64,000 bases of DNA, from assembly GCF_008245025.1 (NCBI RefSeq), contig NZ_CP043426.1:186001-250000 (forward strand). The letters are read 5' to 3'. Each line of letters starts with the position of its first letter. Position 1 is the stretch's first letter. The notes beneath the pieces were generated by a model. It was not told the DNA's origin, ran no database searches, and saw only the letters and a list, made by a program, of their open reading frames with translations. Positions 36,635-46,917 of the stretch are shown here, one piece after another. The position numbers and the translations under genes were made by a program. Source of the DNA: Campylobacter lari subsp. concheus (GTDB lineage Bacteria; Campylobacterota; Campylobacteria; Campylobacterales; Campylobacteraceae).

Positions 36635-38002
36635 ATGTTAGATTTGATTTTTAGGGAGTATGATATAAGAGGGCTTTACCCAAGTGAGTTAAATGAAAAA
36701 AGTGTAAAAGCCATAGGCTATGCCTTGGGTTTAGAAATGAAAGCAAGGGGTTGTGAGAAAGTAAGCGTAGGCTATGATGCAAGGTATAGTGCAAATGAAC
36801 TTTTTAACTATTTAATTAGTGGTTTAAATAAAGCTAATATGCAAGTTTTCAATATAGGCTTAGCACCAACTCCTATGGGATATTTTAGTTTGTTTTTCGA
36901 TGATATTTTTGATGCAAATATCATGATAACAGGCTCACACAATCCAAAAGAATACAATGGCTTTAAAATCACGATTAATAAAGAAAGTTTTTTTGGTACT
37001 GATTTAAAAAAACTTTCAGCTAAAGTGCAAGAGTATTTAGAACTTGAAATCAATGATGATTTAAGATATGAAAATTATGATATTAAAAGCTTATATATAG
37101 ACTTTTTAGCTAAACATTTTTCACATCTTAAAGATTATAAAGAAAAAATCATTATTGATTGTGCAAATGGAGCCACTGGAGTAATTATAAAGCCTTTGGT
37201 GGAAAAATTAAATCTTAATGCGCAAATTTTATTTGAAAATCCTGATGGAAATTTTCCAAATCATGCGCCTGATCCAACAGAGCTTGAAAATTTACACGCA
37301 TTACAAGTTGCGTTAAAAGAAAATGAAAATGCAAAAATGGGCTTTGCTTTTGATGGAGATGGAGATCGCTTGGTGGTTGCAAGTAAAGACTATGTGTTTA
37401 AGGGTGATGAGCTTTGCTATTTATTTGCTAAAAATATAAAAAATCCTAGAGTTTTAGGTGAAGTAAAATGTTCTAAAAATCTTTTTGATGAGGTAGCTAA
37501 ATTTGGTTTTATCATGATGGGTAAGACTGGACATTCTAACATTAAAAAAATGATGAAAGAGCAAAATATCGACATAGCAGCAGAGCTTAGTGGGCATATT
37601 TTCTTTAAAGATAGATATTTTGGTTATGATGATGGAATTTATGCATTTTTAAGAACATTAGAGCTTTTAGTAAATGGTTTTGATATAGAAAAATTAGTTA
37701 AAGAATTGCCAAAACTTTATGCAAGTGAAGAGATCAAGCTTAGGGTTAGTGAGGAAAATAAATTTCAAATCATAGAAAAATTTAAAGAAAAAGTAAAAGC
37801 AAACGCTTTTGAAAATGTGCTTGATTGTAATGAAATTGACGGAGTTAGAATCACCTTTAAAGAAGGCTGGACACTTTTGCGTGCTTCTAATACAAGTCCA
37901 TATCTTATCATGCGTGCCGAAGCTACAAGTGTTGAATTTAAAGACTTTTTAGAAGCAAGGGTAAAAGAACTTTTTGAAGAAATCATAAAAGAGCTTGCAT
38001 AA
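36635..38002 (+). CDS. manB: Phosphomannomutase/phosphoglucomutase
   Basis: Alpha-D-phosphohexomutase, 455 residues, four domains. REYDIRGLYPSELN at the N-terminus, the active-site phosphoserine loop ITGSHNPKEYNGFK near 106, metal loop FDGDGDRL near 246, sugar-binding GKTGHSNIKK, and phosphate loop RASNTSPYLIMRAEA near the end. Supplies hexose-1-phosphates for capsule or LOS; AlgC-type and ManB-type names are both used. The 3' end overlaps convergent tilS by 20 bases. Confidence 0.92.
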   Translation: MLDLIFREYDIRGLYPSELNEKSVKAIGYALGLEMKARGCEKVSVGYDARYSANELFNYLISGLNKANMQVFNIGLAPTPMGYFSLFFDDIFDANIMITGSHNPKEYNGFKITINKESFFGTDLKKLSAKVQEYLELEINDDLRYENYDIKSLYIDFLAKHFSHLKDYKEKIIIDCANGATGVIIKPLVEKLNLNAQILFENPDGNFPNHAPDPTELENLHALQVALKENENAKMGFAFDGDGDRLVVASKDYVFKGDELCYLFAKNIKNPRVLGEVKCSKNLFDEVAKFGFIMMGKTGHSNIKKMMKEQNIDIAAELSGHIFFKDRYFGYDDGIYAFLRTLELLVNGFDIEKLVKELPKLYASEEIKLRVSEENKFQIIEKFKEKVKANAFENVLDCNEIDGVRITFKEGWTLLRASNTSPYLIMRAEATSVEFKDFLEARVKELFEEIIKELA

Positions 38003-38942
38003 GCTCTTTTACATCAATATTTTTTGTGTGTAAATATGCTCTTAAGAGTTTAGGGATTTTTGCTTTTCTATAAATTTCTTTAAATTCTTTTGGCATTTTT
38101 TCACAATTTACAAAAGGAAAAATCAAAACTTTTTCTTGCATATAAACAATGCCTATTTTATGTGAAATCACTCCATCGCCTTTTAATGCTTCTTGTCTTT
38201 GTTTAGCACTTAAAAGTACTCCAAGCTTTTTAAAACATTTTGCGATTAAACTTTCATCTTTATGAGTAATGTAAATATTTTTAAATTCACAAATATTTTC
38301 TTCTTTTAAGTCTTTTTCTAGGTATTTAAAGCTTTTTTTTACTCCATTTGGATAAAGTTTTAAAAACTCATTGGCAAAATTTTTGCGTATGAAATTTCTA
38401 AAATATTTCTCATTATCATTACTCTCATCATGAAAATAAGTGATATTGTTTTCTTTTAAGTAATTTGAAATTTCTTCTTTTGGAATTTCAAGCAGGGGTC
38501 TTATGATAGTAAAATATTGTCTTTTTTCAATATCTTTAAAACCAAGTAATTCTCTAAGCCCTGCACCTTTGGAAAATTGCATTAAGAACCATTCTAGTTT
38601 ATCATTTAAATGATGAGCTAGTAAAAGATTATCATAAGAGTAATTTTTGCAAAGTTCTTCAAAAAATTCATAACGCAAAGTTCTTGCGTAAGCTTCGAAA
38701 TTTTTTGTTATCTTGGGTGTGGTTTTGATGTAAATTTTTTTATGAAAATGCTTGGCTAATTCTTTAGCACTTTGCTCTTCTTTGTCACTATTTTTACGAG
38801 TTTTATAATTTATAAAAGCAAGATCAAAATCTATGTTTTTTTCTAAAAGCATGAAAAATAAAGCACTAGAATCACTCCCATGAGAAAACGCTAAAAGATT
38901 TCTTCCTTGCTTTAAATGATGTAAATATTTGCTATCAATCAT
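37983..38942 (-). CDS. tilS: tRNA(Ile)-lysidine synthase
   Basis: Makes lysidine at C34 of tRNA-Ile(CAU). 319 residues. The N-type PP-loop is [11 protein letters not shown] at about 19-29 (usual SGGxDS with His replacing the first Gly), followed by HHLND ([14 protein letters not shown]) and FHDESNDN. Short form lacking a full C-terminal domain, normal for Campylobacter. Overlaps rimO by 8 bases. Confidence 0.92.
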   Translation of the reverse strand: MIDSKYLHHLKQGRNLLAFSHGSDSSALFFMLLEKNIDFDLAFINYKTRKNSDKEEQSAKELAKHFHKKIYIKTTPKITKNFEAYARTLRYEFFEELCKNYSYDNLLLAHHLNDKLEWFLMQFSKGAGLRELLGFKDIEKRQYFTIIRPLLEIPKEEISNYLKENNITYFHDESNDNEKYFRNFIRKNFANEFLKLYPNGVKKSFKYLEKDLKEENICEFKNIYITHKDESLIAKCFKKLGVLLSAKQRQEALKGDGVISHKIGIVYMQEKVLIFPFVNCEKMPKEFKEIYRKAKIPKLLRAYLHTKNIDVKELMQALL

Positions 38943-40251
38943 TAAGCTTTCTTAAGGCTTTTGCAATGAGTTTTTTATCTAAATTTTGTGTGATTTCACA
39001 CTCATAAAGCTTACCCATTTCTAAATCGCCACAATCACTTTCATTGATGAGAATTTCTCCATCTATATTTCTATCCCAATGCAAATCTTTCGCACCGATG
39101 AAAAATTCTCCTTCAGAGCTGTGACCTTCACAAAATGCTAAAGTTTTTTTACCGACTTGTTGATTAAAGCTTTTTTCTATGCATTCATCGACGATTTTTT
39201 CTATCACTTTTAATCTTGCATTGATGGTTTTACTAGGAATTTGTTCCATGTCAAAAGCTGCGGTATCTTCTTCTTTAGAATAAGCAAAAACACTAATTCT
39301 ATCAAAACCAAATTCTTTGATAAAAGCGCATAATTCTTCAAAATCCTCATCACTCTCTCCAGGGTGACCCACGATAAAACCTGTGCGTAAAAATGAATTT
39401 GGAGCTTGTTTCATTAAATTTAAAAGCTCGATTAGTTTAGCTTTGTTAGCTCCGCGTTTCATGATTTTAAGCATATTATCGCTGATGTGCTGCAAAGGCA
39501 TATCAAAATAATTTACAAAAACTTTTGATTGAATGATTTTTTCTATCACTTCTTTGCTAATGCTTGTTGGATATAGATATAAAATTCTAGCAGCTTTTAC
39601 GCCTTGGATATTTTCTATAGCTTCAATAAGTTTTAAAAGTCCATCTTTTTGACCTTGATCAAATAAATACGAACTTGTATCTTGAGCGATAAAAGAAAAG
39701 TCTTTATAGCCTTTTTTAACAAGTTCTTTTACTTCATTTACAATGCTTTCTAGGCTTCTTGATTTAAGCTTGCCTTTAAAGCTTGGTATGGCGCAAAATG
39801 AACATTTTTGATTGCACCCTTCAGCTATTTTGATAAAAGCATGATAGTTTGATCCTGTGATTACACGATTGGTATTTTCATCTTGCAAGTAAGTAGAATT
39901 GGAAAAAAGATTAGTTTTTTTAAGTATCATCTCATCAATTTTTTCATAATCTCCCACACCGGTAAAAAGATCAACTTCAGGTAGTTCTTTCATTAATTCC
40001 TCGCGGTAACGTTGCATTAAACAACCTGTTACAACTAACAATGAATCTTTTTTTCTTTGCTCGTGTAAGTCTAAAATCGCATTTATGCTTTCTTTTTTAG
40101 CACTATCTATAAAGCCACAGGTATTTATAATCAAAACATCAGCTATGCTTGGCTCATCACAAATTTCATAATCACTTAATCTCCCAAGCATGATTTCACT
40201 ATCAACTAAATTTTTATTACAACCTAAAGACATTAAAAAAAGTTTTGGCAT
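38935..40251 (-). CDS. rimO: Ribosomal protein S12 methylthiotransferase RimO
   Basis: Radical SAM enzyme that methylthiolates Asp of ribosomal protein S12. 438 residues from ATG at 40251, which has GAG upstream and gives [14 protein letters not shown]; a GTG at 40260 adds three residues. N-terminal UPF0004 domain cysteines (GCNKN, NTCGF, GCLMQRY), radical [16 protein letters not shown] near 145, and a C-terminal TRAM domain. Confidence 0.94.
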   Translation of the reverse strand: MPKLFLMSLGCNKNLVDSEIMLGRLSDYEICDEPSIADVLIINTCGFIDSAKKESINAILDLHEQRKKDSLLVVTGCLMQRYREELMKELPEVDLFTGVGDYEKIDEMILKKTNLFSNSTYLQDENTNRVITGSNYHAFIKIAEGCNQKCSFCAIPSFKGKLKSRSLESIVNEVKELVKKGYKDFSFIAQDTSSYLFDQGQKDGLLKLIEAIENIQGVKAARILYLYPTSISKEVIEKIIQSKVFVNYFDMPLQHISDNMLKIMKRGANKAKLIELLNLMKQAPNSFLRTGFIVGHPGESDEDFEELCAFIKEFGFDRISVFAYSKEEDTAAFDMEQIPSKTINARLKVIEKIVDECIEKSFNQQVGKKTLAFCEGHSSEGEFFIGAKDLHWDRNIDGEILINESDCGDLEMGKLYECEITQNLDKKLIAKALRKLND

Positions 40252-40329
40252 ATTTCTCACTTTAAATGTTTTATTTTTTTGCTAAAATTATAAGATTAAA
40301 TTATATCAAAAATTAGAAAGAAAATTTTT

Positions 40330-41430
40330 ATGGATAATTACGAATACAGCGAACTTTTAAAAAAATTAAAAAACAAAGTCGGAAATATTGCTTCTATTAT
40401 TAAGCCTGAAGAGATAAAAGCAAGATTAAAAGAAATAGAAAATTTAGAAAATTCCCCTTCTTTTTGGAGTGATGTAAAACAAGCAGGCGTTATAGGTAAA
40501 GAAAAAACTAAAATTTCAAATTTACTTAAAAATTATGAAAATGCAAATAATGCTTTAAACGATGCTAGCGAGCTTTTTGATCTAGCAAATAGTGAAAATG
40601 ACTTAGATACTATAGAAGCTTTATTTGAAGATGCAAACAAGCTAGAAGATCTTATTGTAAATCTTGAAATTTCTATGCTTTTAAGCGGAGAAAATGATAG
40701 TAAAAATGCTATAGTTTCCATTCACCCAGGAGCGGGTGGAACGGAGAGTAATGACTGGGCTAGTATGCTTTATAGGATGTATTTGAGATTTTGTGAAAGA
40801 GAAGGTTTTAAAGTAGAAACACTTGACTTTCAAGAAGGCGAAGAGGCAGGGCTTAAAGATGTTAGCTTTTTGGTAAAAGGCGAAAATGCTTATGGGTATT
40901 TAAAAGCTGAAAATGGCATTCATCGTTTAGTAAGAACTTCTCCATTTGATAGCGCAGGACGTCGTCATACGAGTTTTTCTAGTGTGATGGTTTCACCTGA
41001 ACTTGATGATGATATAGAAATAGAAATTGAAGAAAAAGATATAAGGATTGATTATTATAGAGCAAGTGGAGCAGGTGGACAACATGTTAATAAAACTGAA
41101 TCAGCAGTGCGCATAACTCATATGCCAAGTGGTATAGTAGTGCAATGTCAAAACGATAGAAGCCAACATAAAAACAAAGCTACAGCCTTTAAAATGTTAA
41201 AATCACGCCTTTATGAGCTTGAGCTTATGAAACAACAAGATGAAGCAAATTCAAGCGAAAAAAGTGAGATAGGTTGGGGTCATCAAATCCGCTCTTATGT
41301 ACTTTTTCCTTATCAACAAGTTAAAGATACACGCTCAAATGAAGCTTTTTCACAGGTTGATAATATATTAGATGGAGATATTAAAAAAATCATAGAAGGT
41401 GTTTTAATAGCTCAAAAAGCACAAGATTAA
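40330..41430 (+). CDS. prfB: Peptide chain release factor 2
   Basis: Release factor for UGA and UAA. 366 residues. SPF codon-recognition motif at 204-206 and GGQ at 249-251. The frame is continuous from the ATG, so the programmed +1 frameshift used for autoregulation in E. coli is absent here. Confidence 0.97.
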   Translation: MDNYEYSELLKKLKNKVGNIASIIKPEEIKARLKEIENLENSPSFWSDVKQAGVIGKEKTKISNLLKNYENANNALNDASELFDLANSENDLDTIEALFEDANKLEDLIVNLEISMLLSGENDSKNAIVSIHPGAGGTESNDWASMLYRMYLRFCEREGFKVETLDFQEGEEAGLKDVSFLVKGENAYGYLKAENGIHRLVRTSPFDSAGRRHTSFSSVMVSPELDDDIEIEIEEKDIRIDYYRASGAGGQHVNKTESAVRITHMPSGIVVQCQNDRSQHKNKATAFKMLKSRLYELELMKQQDEANSSEKSEIGWGHQIRSYVLFPYQQVKDTRSNEAFSQVDNILDGDIKKIIEGVLIAQKAQD

Positions 41431-41449
41431 TGCTACAAAAGGATATTAA

Positions 41450-42286
41450 ATGGAAAAAATTCTAGTTTGTGTGGATGTTTTAGAGCCTTGCAGGGAAAGT
41501 TTGTATTATGGGGTGTATTTAGCTAAAAAGTTAGATTTGCCTTTAATGTTTTTATATACTATAGAGCCAAATTTTACTAATGCTGAATTAGCTTGTAGTT
41601 TTGGCATAGGTGCTAGTGGGTGTGTGATTGAAGATTTAGTAGAAGAGCAAAACCAAAAAAATGAAAATCTTTGCAAAAAAGGGCAAAGAATTTTAGAAGA
41701 ATTTTGCATTTATGCAAAAGAACAAGGCATAAAAGAATGCTTTAGTGTGCAAAGAGATGGAGATTTGGAAGAAGTTTTAAAAGAATACAATAATCAAATA
41801 AGATTAGCCATAGCAGGTTTAAAAGGCGGGGGTAAGAAAAACAAAATAGGCATTCATACAGAAGAATTAGTAAGAGCTTTAAATGTACCTATTTTGCTTG
41901 TAAATTCTGCTTTTAAAGAGATTAAAAGTGTGATGATGGCTTATGATGGGAGTAATTTAGCTAAAAAGGCCATAGAGCAAGCTATTAAAAGACCTATTTT
42001 TAAAGAAACAAAGCGTTATGTAGTAAATGTTTCTGAAGATGAAAAAGCTTCTTATGAGTTATTAGCTCAAGTAAGTCAAATTTTTAAAGAAGCAAATTTA
42101 AATGTGCAAACTCAGCATTTAAATGGAGAGATTACTCAGGCTTTATTTGATTTTGGTGAACAAAATGATATAGATTTATTGATTATGGGAGCTTATTCAC
42201 ATCACTGGTTAAAAAGTATTTTATTTGGTAGTTTGACAAATGATATTTTAACTAAGGCTAAAAAACCTTTATTGCTGATTCGCTAA
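41450..42286 (+). CDS. Tandem universal stress protein
   Basis: 278 residues with two UspA domains. The first (MEKILVCVDVLEPCRESL, about 1-147) has lost the clear ATP loop; the second (from about 158, VMMAYDGSNLAKKAIEQA) ends in MGAYSHHWLKSILFGSLTND, the G-2x-G-9x-G(S/T) nucleotide-binding pattern in slightly altered form. It overlaps the ion-channel-like gene by one base (TAATG), pointing to a functional pair in which a nucleotide-sensing Usp controls or is controlled with the channel. Confidence 0.87.
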   Translation: MEKILVCVDVLEPCRESLYYGVYLAKKLDLPLMFLYTIEPNFTNAELACSFGIGASGCVIEDLVEEQNQKNENLCKKGQRILEEFCIYAKEQGIKECFSVQRDGDLEEVLKEYNNQIRLAIAGLKGGGKKNKIGIHTEELVRALNVPILLVNSAFKEIKSVMMAYDGSNLAKKAIEQAIKRPIFKETKRYVVNVSEDEKASYELLAQVSQIFKEANLNVQTQHLNGEITQALFDFGEQNDIDLLIMGAYSHHWLKSILFGSLTNDILTKAKKPLLLIR

Positions 42287-42975
42287 TGTTGCACCATAGA
42301 CTTTTAAATCATTATATTAGCATTTATCACAAAAGCACCAAACAATTTCTCTTTATTTGGACTTTGCTTGCTATGGTGCCTTTGTTTTGTAGTTTTTTAT
42401 TTGATGAACTTGCTATTTATGCAACAGGTAAAATTACTTCTGAAATTTTATTTTTAATTTTAAATATTATTCCTATTATGGTGGCTGTAGCATTGATGGT
42501 TTTTTTGCTTATTAGTATTTGGGCTGCTTTTAGTGGAAAGATTAATATTAAAGAAAAATTTTTTATTATTTTATATGCGTATGTTTTGATATGGTTTGCG
42601 TATGGGAATTTGTATTATTTTTCTTGTGATGTAGATAATTACAATAGAATGTTAATTGCTACTCAAAAAAATGAAAATCTAGACATTATAAATTTACAAG
42701 AAAAAGTTATAGAAGTGCAATTTCAAACCCCTATAAGAGGAATTCATAATTTTTGGTCTTTGGATGATGAGTTAAAACCTCAAATTCAAAATAGAATAAA
42801 AGGTTTGGTTGATTGTTATTATTTTAGCGGAGTTACTATGCTAACGATAGGTTTTGGAGATGTAACTCCTGTTAGTTCTTTGCTAAGATTATTTAGTATA
42901 TTTCAAGGATTTTTAGGGCAGGTTATTGTTGTGATTGCTATGGGACTTTGGATTAATCAAGTAGGTAAGCAATAG
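42286..42975 (+). CDS. Potassium-channel-like membrane protein
   Basis: 229 residues. Membrane helices at about 23-42, 54-80 and 90-110, then an extracytoplasmic loop, a pore helix and the selectivity filter TMLTIGFGDVTPVS (about 187-200), and a last helix FLGQVIVVIAMGLWI. The filter is TxGFGD as in two-helix K+ channels of the ion_trans_2 family. No cytoplasmic RCK or cyclic nucleotide domain is fused; the coupled UspA protein may supply that part. Ends in a hairpin. Confidence 0.85.
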   Translation: MLHHRLLNHYISIYHKSTKQFLFIWTLLAMVPLFCSFLFDELAIYATGKITSEILFLILNIIPIMVAVALMVFLLISIWAAFSGKINIKEKFFIILYAYVLIWFAYGNLYYFSCDVDNYNRMLIATQKNENLDIINLQEKVIEVQFQTPIRGIHNFWSLDDELKPQIQNRIKGLVDCYYFSGVTMLTIGFGDVTPVSSLLRLFSIFQGFLGQVIVVIAMGLWINQVGKQ

Positions 42976-42982
42976 CTTACCT
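42963..42982. terminator. Hairpin after channel gene
   Basis: AGGTAAGC and GCTTACCT with an AATA loop, overlapping the channel gene's stop codon and sitting before the convergent repeat-protein gene. No strong T-run follows, so efficiency is doubtful. Confidence 0.5.
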
Positions 42983-42987
42983 TGCAA

Positions 42988-43590
42988 TCAATGTTTTATA
43001 GCATATTTATTTTGTATTTCTTCATGTCCTAGTATTTTTTGAATATTACAATTTTTATCAATATCTAATTTTTTAACATCATAGTGAAAATTAGTACAAT
43101 TGTGCAATAAAAATGCCATTGTTTTAGCATTGTGCACATCCCATCTTGATAAATCTTGATCAAATTGTTTACAGTTTTCAAACATATGTGCCATTGTAAT
43201 GGCATTATGCACATCCCAATTTTCTACTTTATGGTTAAATTTAAGACAATTGCAAAACATATATTTAGTATCTTTTACATTTGACATATTCCAAGAAGAC
43301 AAGTCTTGATTAAAAGATTCGCAATCAAAAAACATTCCTTCCATATTTTCAACATTTTTAACATTCCATTTGGAAATATCATGATTAAAGCTTTTGCAGC
43401 AATAAAACATATAAGACATATCTTTAACATTTGATACATCCCATTTTTCTATACCATTAAAGTTAGTTCTAGTAGAATAGTAGAATAAATAAGACATATC
43501 TGTAATTAAGCTTACATCAATTTTGTCTAAGGCAATAAGCTCTTCTCTAACAAGAGCAACTAATTCACATTTTGTTTTAGGCGTAAACAT
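42988..43590 (-). CDS. BspA-like (DUF285) repeat protein
   Basis: 200 residues. After a 31-residue start (MFTPKTKCELVALVREELIA) there are six repeats of the DUF285 type: one of 26 residues (32-57) then five of exactly 25 (58-82, 83-107, 108-132, 133-157, 158-182). The pattern is MxxMFxxCxxFNxDxxxWxVxNVxx with conserved Cys and Trp. No signal peptide or anchor, so it is probably cytoplasmic, unlike surface BspA proteins. The last repeat has decayed (LLHNC, no Trp). Ligand unknown. Confidence 0.85.
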   Translation of the reverse strand: MFTPKTKCELVALVREELIALDKIDVSLITDMSYLFYYSTRTNFNGIEKWDVSNVKDMSYMFYCCKSFNHDISKWNVKNVENMEGMFFDCESFNQDLSSWNMSNVKDTKYMFCNCLKFNHKVENWDVHNAITMAHMFENCKQFDQDLSRWDVHNAKTMAFLLHNCTNFHYDVKKLDIDKNCNIQKILGHEEIQNKYAIKH

Positions 43591-43693
43591 GTTAACTCCT
43601 TTTTTTGTTTATTTCTTTCAATGTAATTATAATATTATTTAAATATAAAGTAGTAAAAAATAAATATTAAATTAATAAAAAATTATAAAATAC

Positions 43694-43724
43694 TATAATA
43701 TGTTTCATTATGAAACATATTATA
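43694..43724. promoter_or_regulatory. 31-base near-perfect palindrome
   Basis: Arms of 15 bases (TATAATATGTTTCAT and its exact reverse complement) around one central T, overlapping the yeiH-like stop codon and lying about 105 bases upstream of the repeat-protein gene on the same strand. It contains outward TATAAT on both ends. Could be a strong operator (TetR-like TGTTTCAT-N-ATGAAACA) or an RNA hairpin terminator for the upstream gene. Confidence 0.6.
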
Positions 43725-44757
43725 AATTTAATAGGAGAATTAAGCTAATTGATATAAAGATTAACCAAATAAAAAGCAACAATGCCATTAAAAATGGTTT
43801 AAAACCTGCATTTTTTAAAACATTTTTATGGATATTCACTCCCAAAGCTACCATGGCCATAGAAAGTAAAAGTGTGTCTATGGTTTGTATACTTGGTTTT
43901 ATATAGTTAAGCGCAAAATCTGTATTTAATATTTCAAGTGAGCTAATACCACATGCAAATAAAAACCACAAAGCAAAATAAGGAATATTTGCTTTAATGG
44001 ATATTTTTTCATTATTTTTACTTAGAAATTTCAATGAAAAAAGACTTAAGAAAATTAAAAAAGGCACTAGCATTAAAACACGCATCATTTTTTCTATGAC
44101 AGCACCATCTCCTGCTTGCACAGCTTCACCTGCTGCAACAGCATGTGCAACTTCATGCAAGCTTGCTCCCATGAAATATCCCATTTGTTTTAAATTAAAA
44201 AAATCAAACCAGCCTAAATTCCAAGCCAAAGGATATAAAAACATCCCCAAAGTTCCAAATACAACCACAGTACAAACTGCCACGCCAACTTTGGCAGAGC
44301 CACCTTTAACAACGCTTTCACTAGCCATCACAGCAGCTGCTCCACAAATGCTTGAGCCACTACTTATAAGTATGCTTTCTTTAAGATCAAGTTTAAATAA
44401 TTTTCCTAATAAAAGCCCTATAAAAAAGGTAGAAAACACCACTAAAAATGCTAATAAAATTCCATTTAATCCAACTTTTTCTAAATCATTAAAAGTAATT
44501 CTAAAGCCATAAAGTATAATCCCAAGTCTTAAAATTTCTTTTGTTGCTATGCTTAAAACTCCTGATTTTTTGAGCAAATTTGCATTTTGATGTGCTAAAT
44601 TTCCTATTAAAGCTCCCAAAATCACGGCTATGATTAAAGCTGAAATTCCAAGATTTTTAAAAAAATTAAGCTCAGAGATAGCAAAAGCACAAAAAGCAAG
44701 GGTAAAAAGCAGTAAAAAAGCTTCAAATTTTCTATGTTTATATATATTTTTATGCAT
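43720..44757 (-). CDS. YeiH/UPF0324 family membrane transporter
   Basis: 345 residues, about ten membrane helices, PSE-type putative sulfate or sulfonate-product exporter family. Family features: ALIGNLAH, LRLGIILYGFRIT, GSSICGAAAVMA (about 131-142), GTLGMFLYP, and GASLHEVAHAVAAG. It is divergent from a LysR regulator, the same pairing as YeiH/YeiE in E. coli and Cj0999c/Cj1000 as recalled. Substrate uncertain. Confidence 0.9.
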   Translation of the reverse strand: MHKNIYKHRKFEAFLLLFTLAFCAFAISELNFFKNLGISALIIAVILGALIGNLAHQNANLLKKSGVLSIATKEILRLGIILYGFRITFNDLEKVGLNGILLAFLVVFSTFFIGLLLGKLFKLDLKESILISSGSSICGAAAVMASESVVKGGSAKVGVAVCTVVVFGTLGMFLYPLAWNLGWFDFFNLKQMGYFMGASLHEVAHAVAAGEAVQAGDGAVIEKMMRVLMLVPFLIFLSLFSLKFLSKNNEKISIKANIPYFALWFLFACGISSLEILNTDFALNYIKPSIQTIDTLLLSMAMVALGVNIHKNVLKNAGFKPFLMALLLFIWLIFISISLILLLNL

Positions 44758-44827
44758 GAATTTTTCCTTTTTTGTTTTTTGTAATCTTAATGATTTTTTT
44801 GTGATAAGTAAAATTAATTTTATTTGA

Positions 44828-44833
44828 TATAAT
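44828..44833 (+). promoter_or_regulatory. -10 element and flanking inverted repeat of LysR gene
   Basis: TATAAT about 30 bases before the LysR start. It lies within TTTGATA (44823-44829) and TATCAAA (44847-44853), a 7-base inverted repeat with 17-base spacing, a candidate autoregulatory site in the divergent gap with yeiH. Confidence 0.45.
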
Positions 44834-44862
44834 GATTAAAAATATTTATCAAAAGAGTACTT

Positions 44863-45726
44863 ATGACTTTTAAACAAATAAAATATTTTCAAGCCTTGTG
44901 TAGAAATTTAAATTTAAGAACTTGTGCTAAAGAATTAAATATAACTCAATCTGCTTTGTCTTTAGCTATATTTGAACTTGAAAAAAGTTTAAACACCAAG
45001 CTTTTTGATAGAAATACTAAATTTTTAAGCTTGAACGAAAAAGGAAAGGTTTTTTTAAAACAAATTGCTCCTTTGATTTTAGAATTTGAGCGTATTGAAA
45101 AAGCAATGCAGGATGATCAAAGCTATGAAATAAGTATGAAAGTTAGTCAAAATGTAGGTACTTATTTACTAGGATCTTTTTTGGATCAAAAGGCAGAAAA
45201 TATCAAGTTAAATTTGTCTTTGGATAACAGTCAAAATATTATCAAAGATATTTTAGATAAAGAAATCGATATAGGTTTGATTGAAGGGATTTGCAAAGAT
45301 AAGGATATAAAAAAGATTAAAATTTGCGATGATGAGTTGATTGTGGTGAGTAAAAATGATTTAAAAAAAGAATTTTTCATAGATGAGTTAAAGGATTTTA
45401 AATGGCTAAGTCGTGAGCAAGGTTCTGGTGCAAAAGAAGTGTTTTTAAATGCTTTACCTAAAGATGTAAAGCTTAATTTGGTTTATGAGCTAAACTCAAC
45501 TGCTATGATAAAAGAGTTGGTTAAAAAAGGTAGATTTTTGGCAGTTTTACCTAAATTTAGTATTAAAGAAGAACTTGAAGCTAAAAGCTTATTTGAAGTA
45601 AGATTAAAAAATTTTAAAATCTCAAGAGAGCTTTGCTTGGTTTATCATAAAAATAAAGAGCCAAGCAAGAAATTTATAAATTTATGTGAGTTTTTAAAAC
45701 TTTGTATTCAAAAAGACTTAGTTTAA
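44863..45726 (+). CDS. LysR-family transcriptional regulator
   Basis: 287 residues. N-terminal winged helix ([18 protein letters not shown], with [23 protein letters not shown] as recognition part) and a C-terminal substrate-binding domain from about 90. Divergent from the YeiH-type transporter, which it probably controls, as with YeiE in enterics. Its 3' end overlaps convergent murD by 9 bases. Confidence 0.92.
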   Translation: MTFKQIKYFQALCRNLNLRTCAKELNITQSALSLAIFELEKSLNTKLFDRNTKFLSLNEKGKVFLKQIAPLILEFERIEKAMQDDQSYEISMKVSQNVGTYLLGSFLDQKAENIKLNLSLDNSQNIIKDILDKEIDIGLIEGICKDKDIKKIKICDDELIVVSKNDLKKEFFIDELKDFKWLSREQGSGAKEVFLNALPKDVKLNLVYELNSTAMIKELVKKGRFLAVLPKFSIKEELEAKSLFEVRLKNFKISRELCLVYHKNKEPSKKFINLCEFLKLCIQKDLV

Positions 45727-46917
45727 TTCTTGAATGCATTTTTTAAAAAGCTCCCCTCTTTCTTCGTAAGATTTAAACTGATCTAAGCTCGCACAAGCAG
45801 GGCTTAGCAGGGCTACTTCATCATTAGTTAAATTTTGATTGATTTTTTCTACCGCTTTAGGTAAAAATTCGCAAAAATGTGCTTTTAAATTAGCATTTTT
45901 AGCATATTTAAGCATTTTATTAGTGCTTTTTCCTATAGCATAAAGCTCTATATTAAGCTCTTTCATAAAAGTAAATAAAGCACTTAAATCCACTCCCTTA
46001 TCATCCCCACCTATGATAAGATGAATTTTTTTATCCTTATAACGTTTAAGAGCAGCTAAACTAGCATCAAGGTTAGTCGCTTTAGTGTCATTTACCCAAA
46101 GTCTATTTTTATGATCAAATATTTCTTCAAGTTTATTTTTTTCTATCTTAAACTCATTTAAAAGTTCATAAGAGCAACGATCTAGTATGATTTTTTCTAT
46201 ACTTAAGGCAATAAGTGCATCAAGTAAAAATGGAGTTTTAAAATGAATTTTTTCTAAATCAATTTGCATTTTTTTAGCTAAATCTTGCTCATCTTCATAG
46301 CTTATAACATAAGCATGAGTTGGATAAACCTCATATTTTTTAGGTAAAATTACCACATCATTTTCATTCATTCTTTCAAGCACGCTAAGCTTTGCTCGCT
46401 CGTAATTTTCAAAGCTTTTATGCCAAGAAAGATGATCGGGTGTAATAGGTAAAAGTGCATAAATTTCAGGTTTAGCTACTTTGGTGTAAAAAAGTGAAAA
46501 AGATGAGCTTTCTAAAATCCATAATTTAGCATTAGCATTCATTTGTGCTAAAGGAGTTCCTATGTTTGCTCCCATTTGTGCGTTGATGTGTTTTAAAAGA
46601 TGATGTGTCATTTGAGTAGTAGTGGTTTTGCCATTTGTTCCACTTATCCAAACACTTTTTGGCATGCCATCATAGAAAAAATCATACTCACTGCTTAAAT
46701 TTCTTGCTTGCTGTATGAGAAGATGATCACTTGGAAAACCAGGGCTTGGAATTTCTAAGTCACTTTTTAAAGGATCAAATTCACAAGGTGGTAATAGTGT
46801 ATTGTTAAATTCATCTTTACTTATACTTGTAAAATGATCATCATAAATATCACAATTTCCAAAACGCTGTGCAAAAGCTTTAGTTGTTTTTCCATATCCA
46901 AAAAGTGAAATTTTCAT
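45718..46917 (-). CDS. murD: UDP-MurNAc-L-Ala:D-Glu ligase
   Basis: Adds D-glutamate to the peptidoglycan precursor. 399 residues. ATP-binding [10 protein letters not shown] near 91, the Mur ligase Lys-containing and His segments ([19 protein letters not shown]), and [15 protein letters not shown]. Abuts mraY by one shared base. Confidence 0.95.
   Translation of the reverse strand: MKISLFGYGKTTKAFAQRFGNCDIYDDHFTSISKDEFNNTLLPPCEFDPLKSDLEIPSPGFPSDHLLIQQARNLSSEYDFFYDGMPKSVWISGTNGKTTTTQMTHHLLKHINAQMGANIGTPLAQMNANAKLWILESSSFSLFYTKVAKPEIYALLPITPDHLSWHKSFENYERAKLSVLERMNENDVVILPKKYEVYPTHAYVISYEDEQDLAKKMQIDLEKIHFKTPFLLDALIALSIEKIILDRCSYELLNEFKIEKNKLEEIFDHKNRLWVNDTKATNLDASLAALKRYKDKKIHLIIGGDDKGVDLSALFTFMKELNIELYAIGKSTNKMLKYAKNANLKAHFCEFLPKAVEKINQNLTNDEVALLSPACASLDQFKSYEERGELFKKCIQELN

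Noticed and set aside
40330-40420. Programmed frameshift in prfB
   Set aside because: The frame is continuous from ATG and no in-frame TGA with a slippery CTT lies near codon 25.
42988-43590. Repeat protein as a surface adhesin
   Set aside because: No signal peptide, lipobox or membrane helix; only the repeat type resembles surface BspA proteins.
43997-44512. 171-codon plus-strand frame opposite yeiH
   Set aside because: Antisense shadow; composition is Pro/Thr/Lys-rich and the transporter frame carries clear family motifs.
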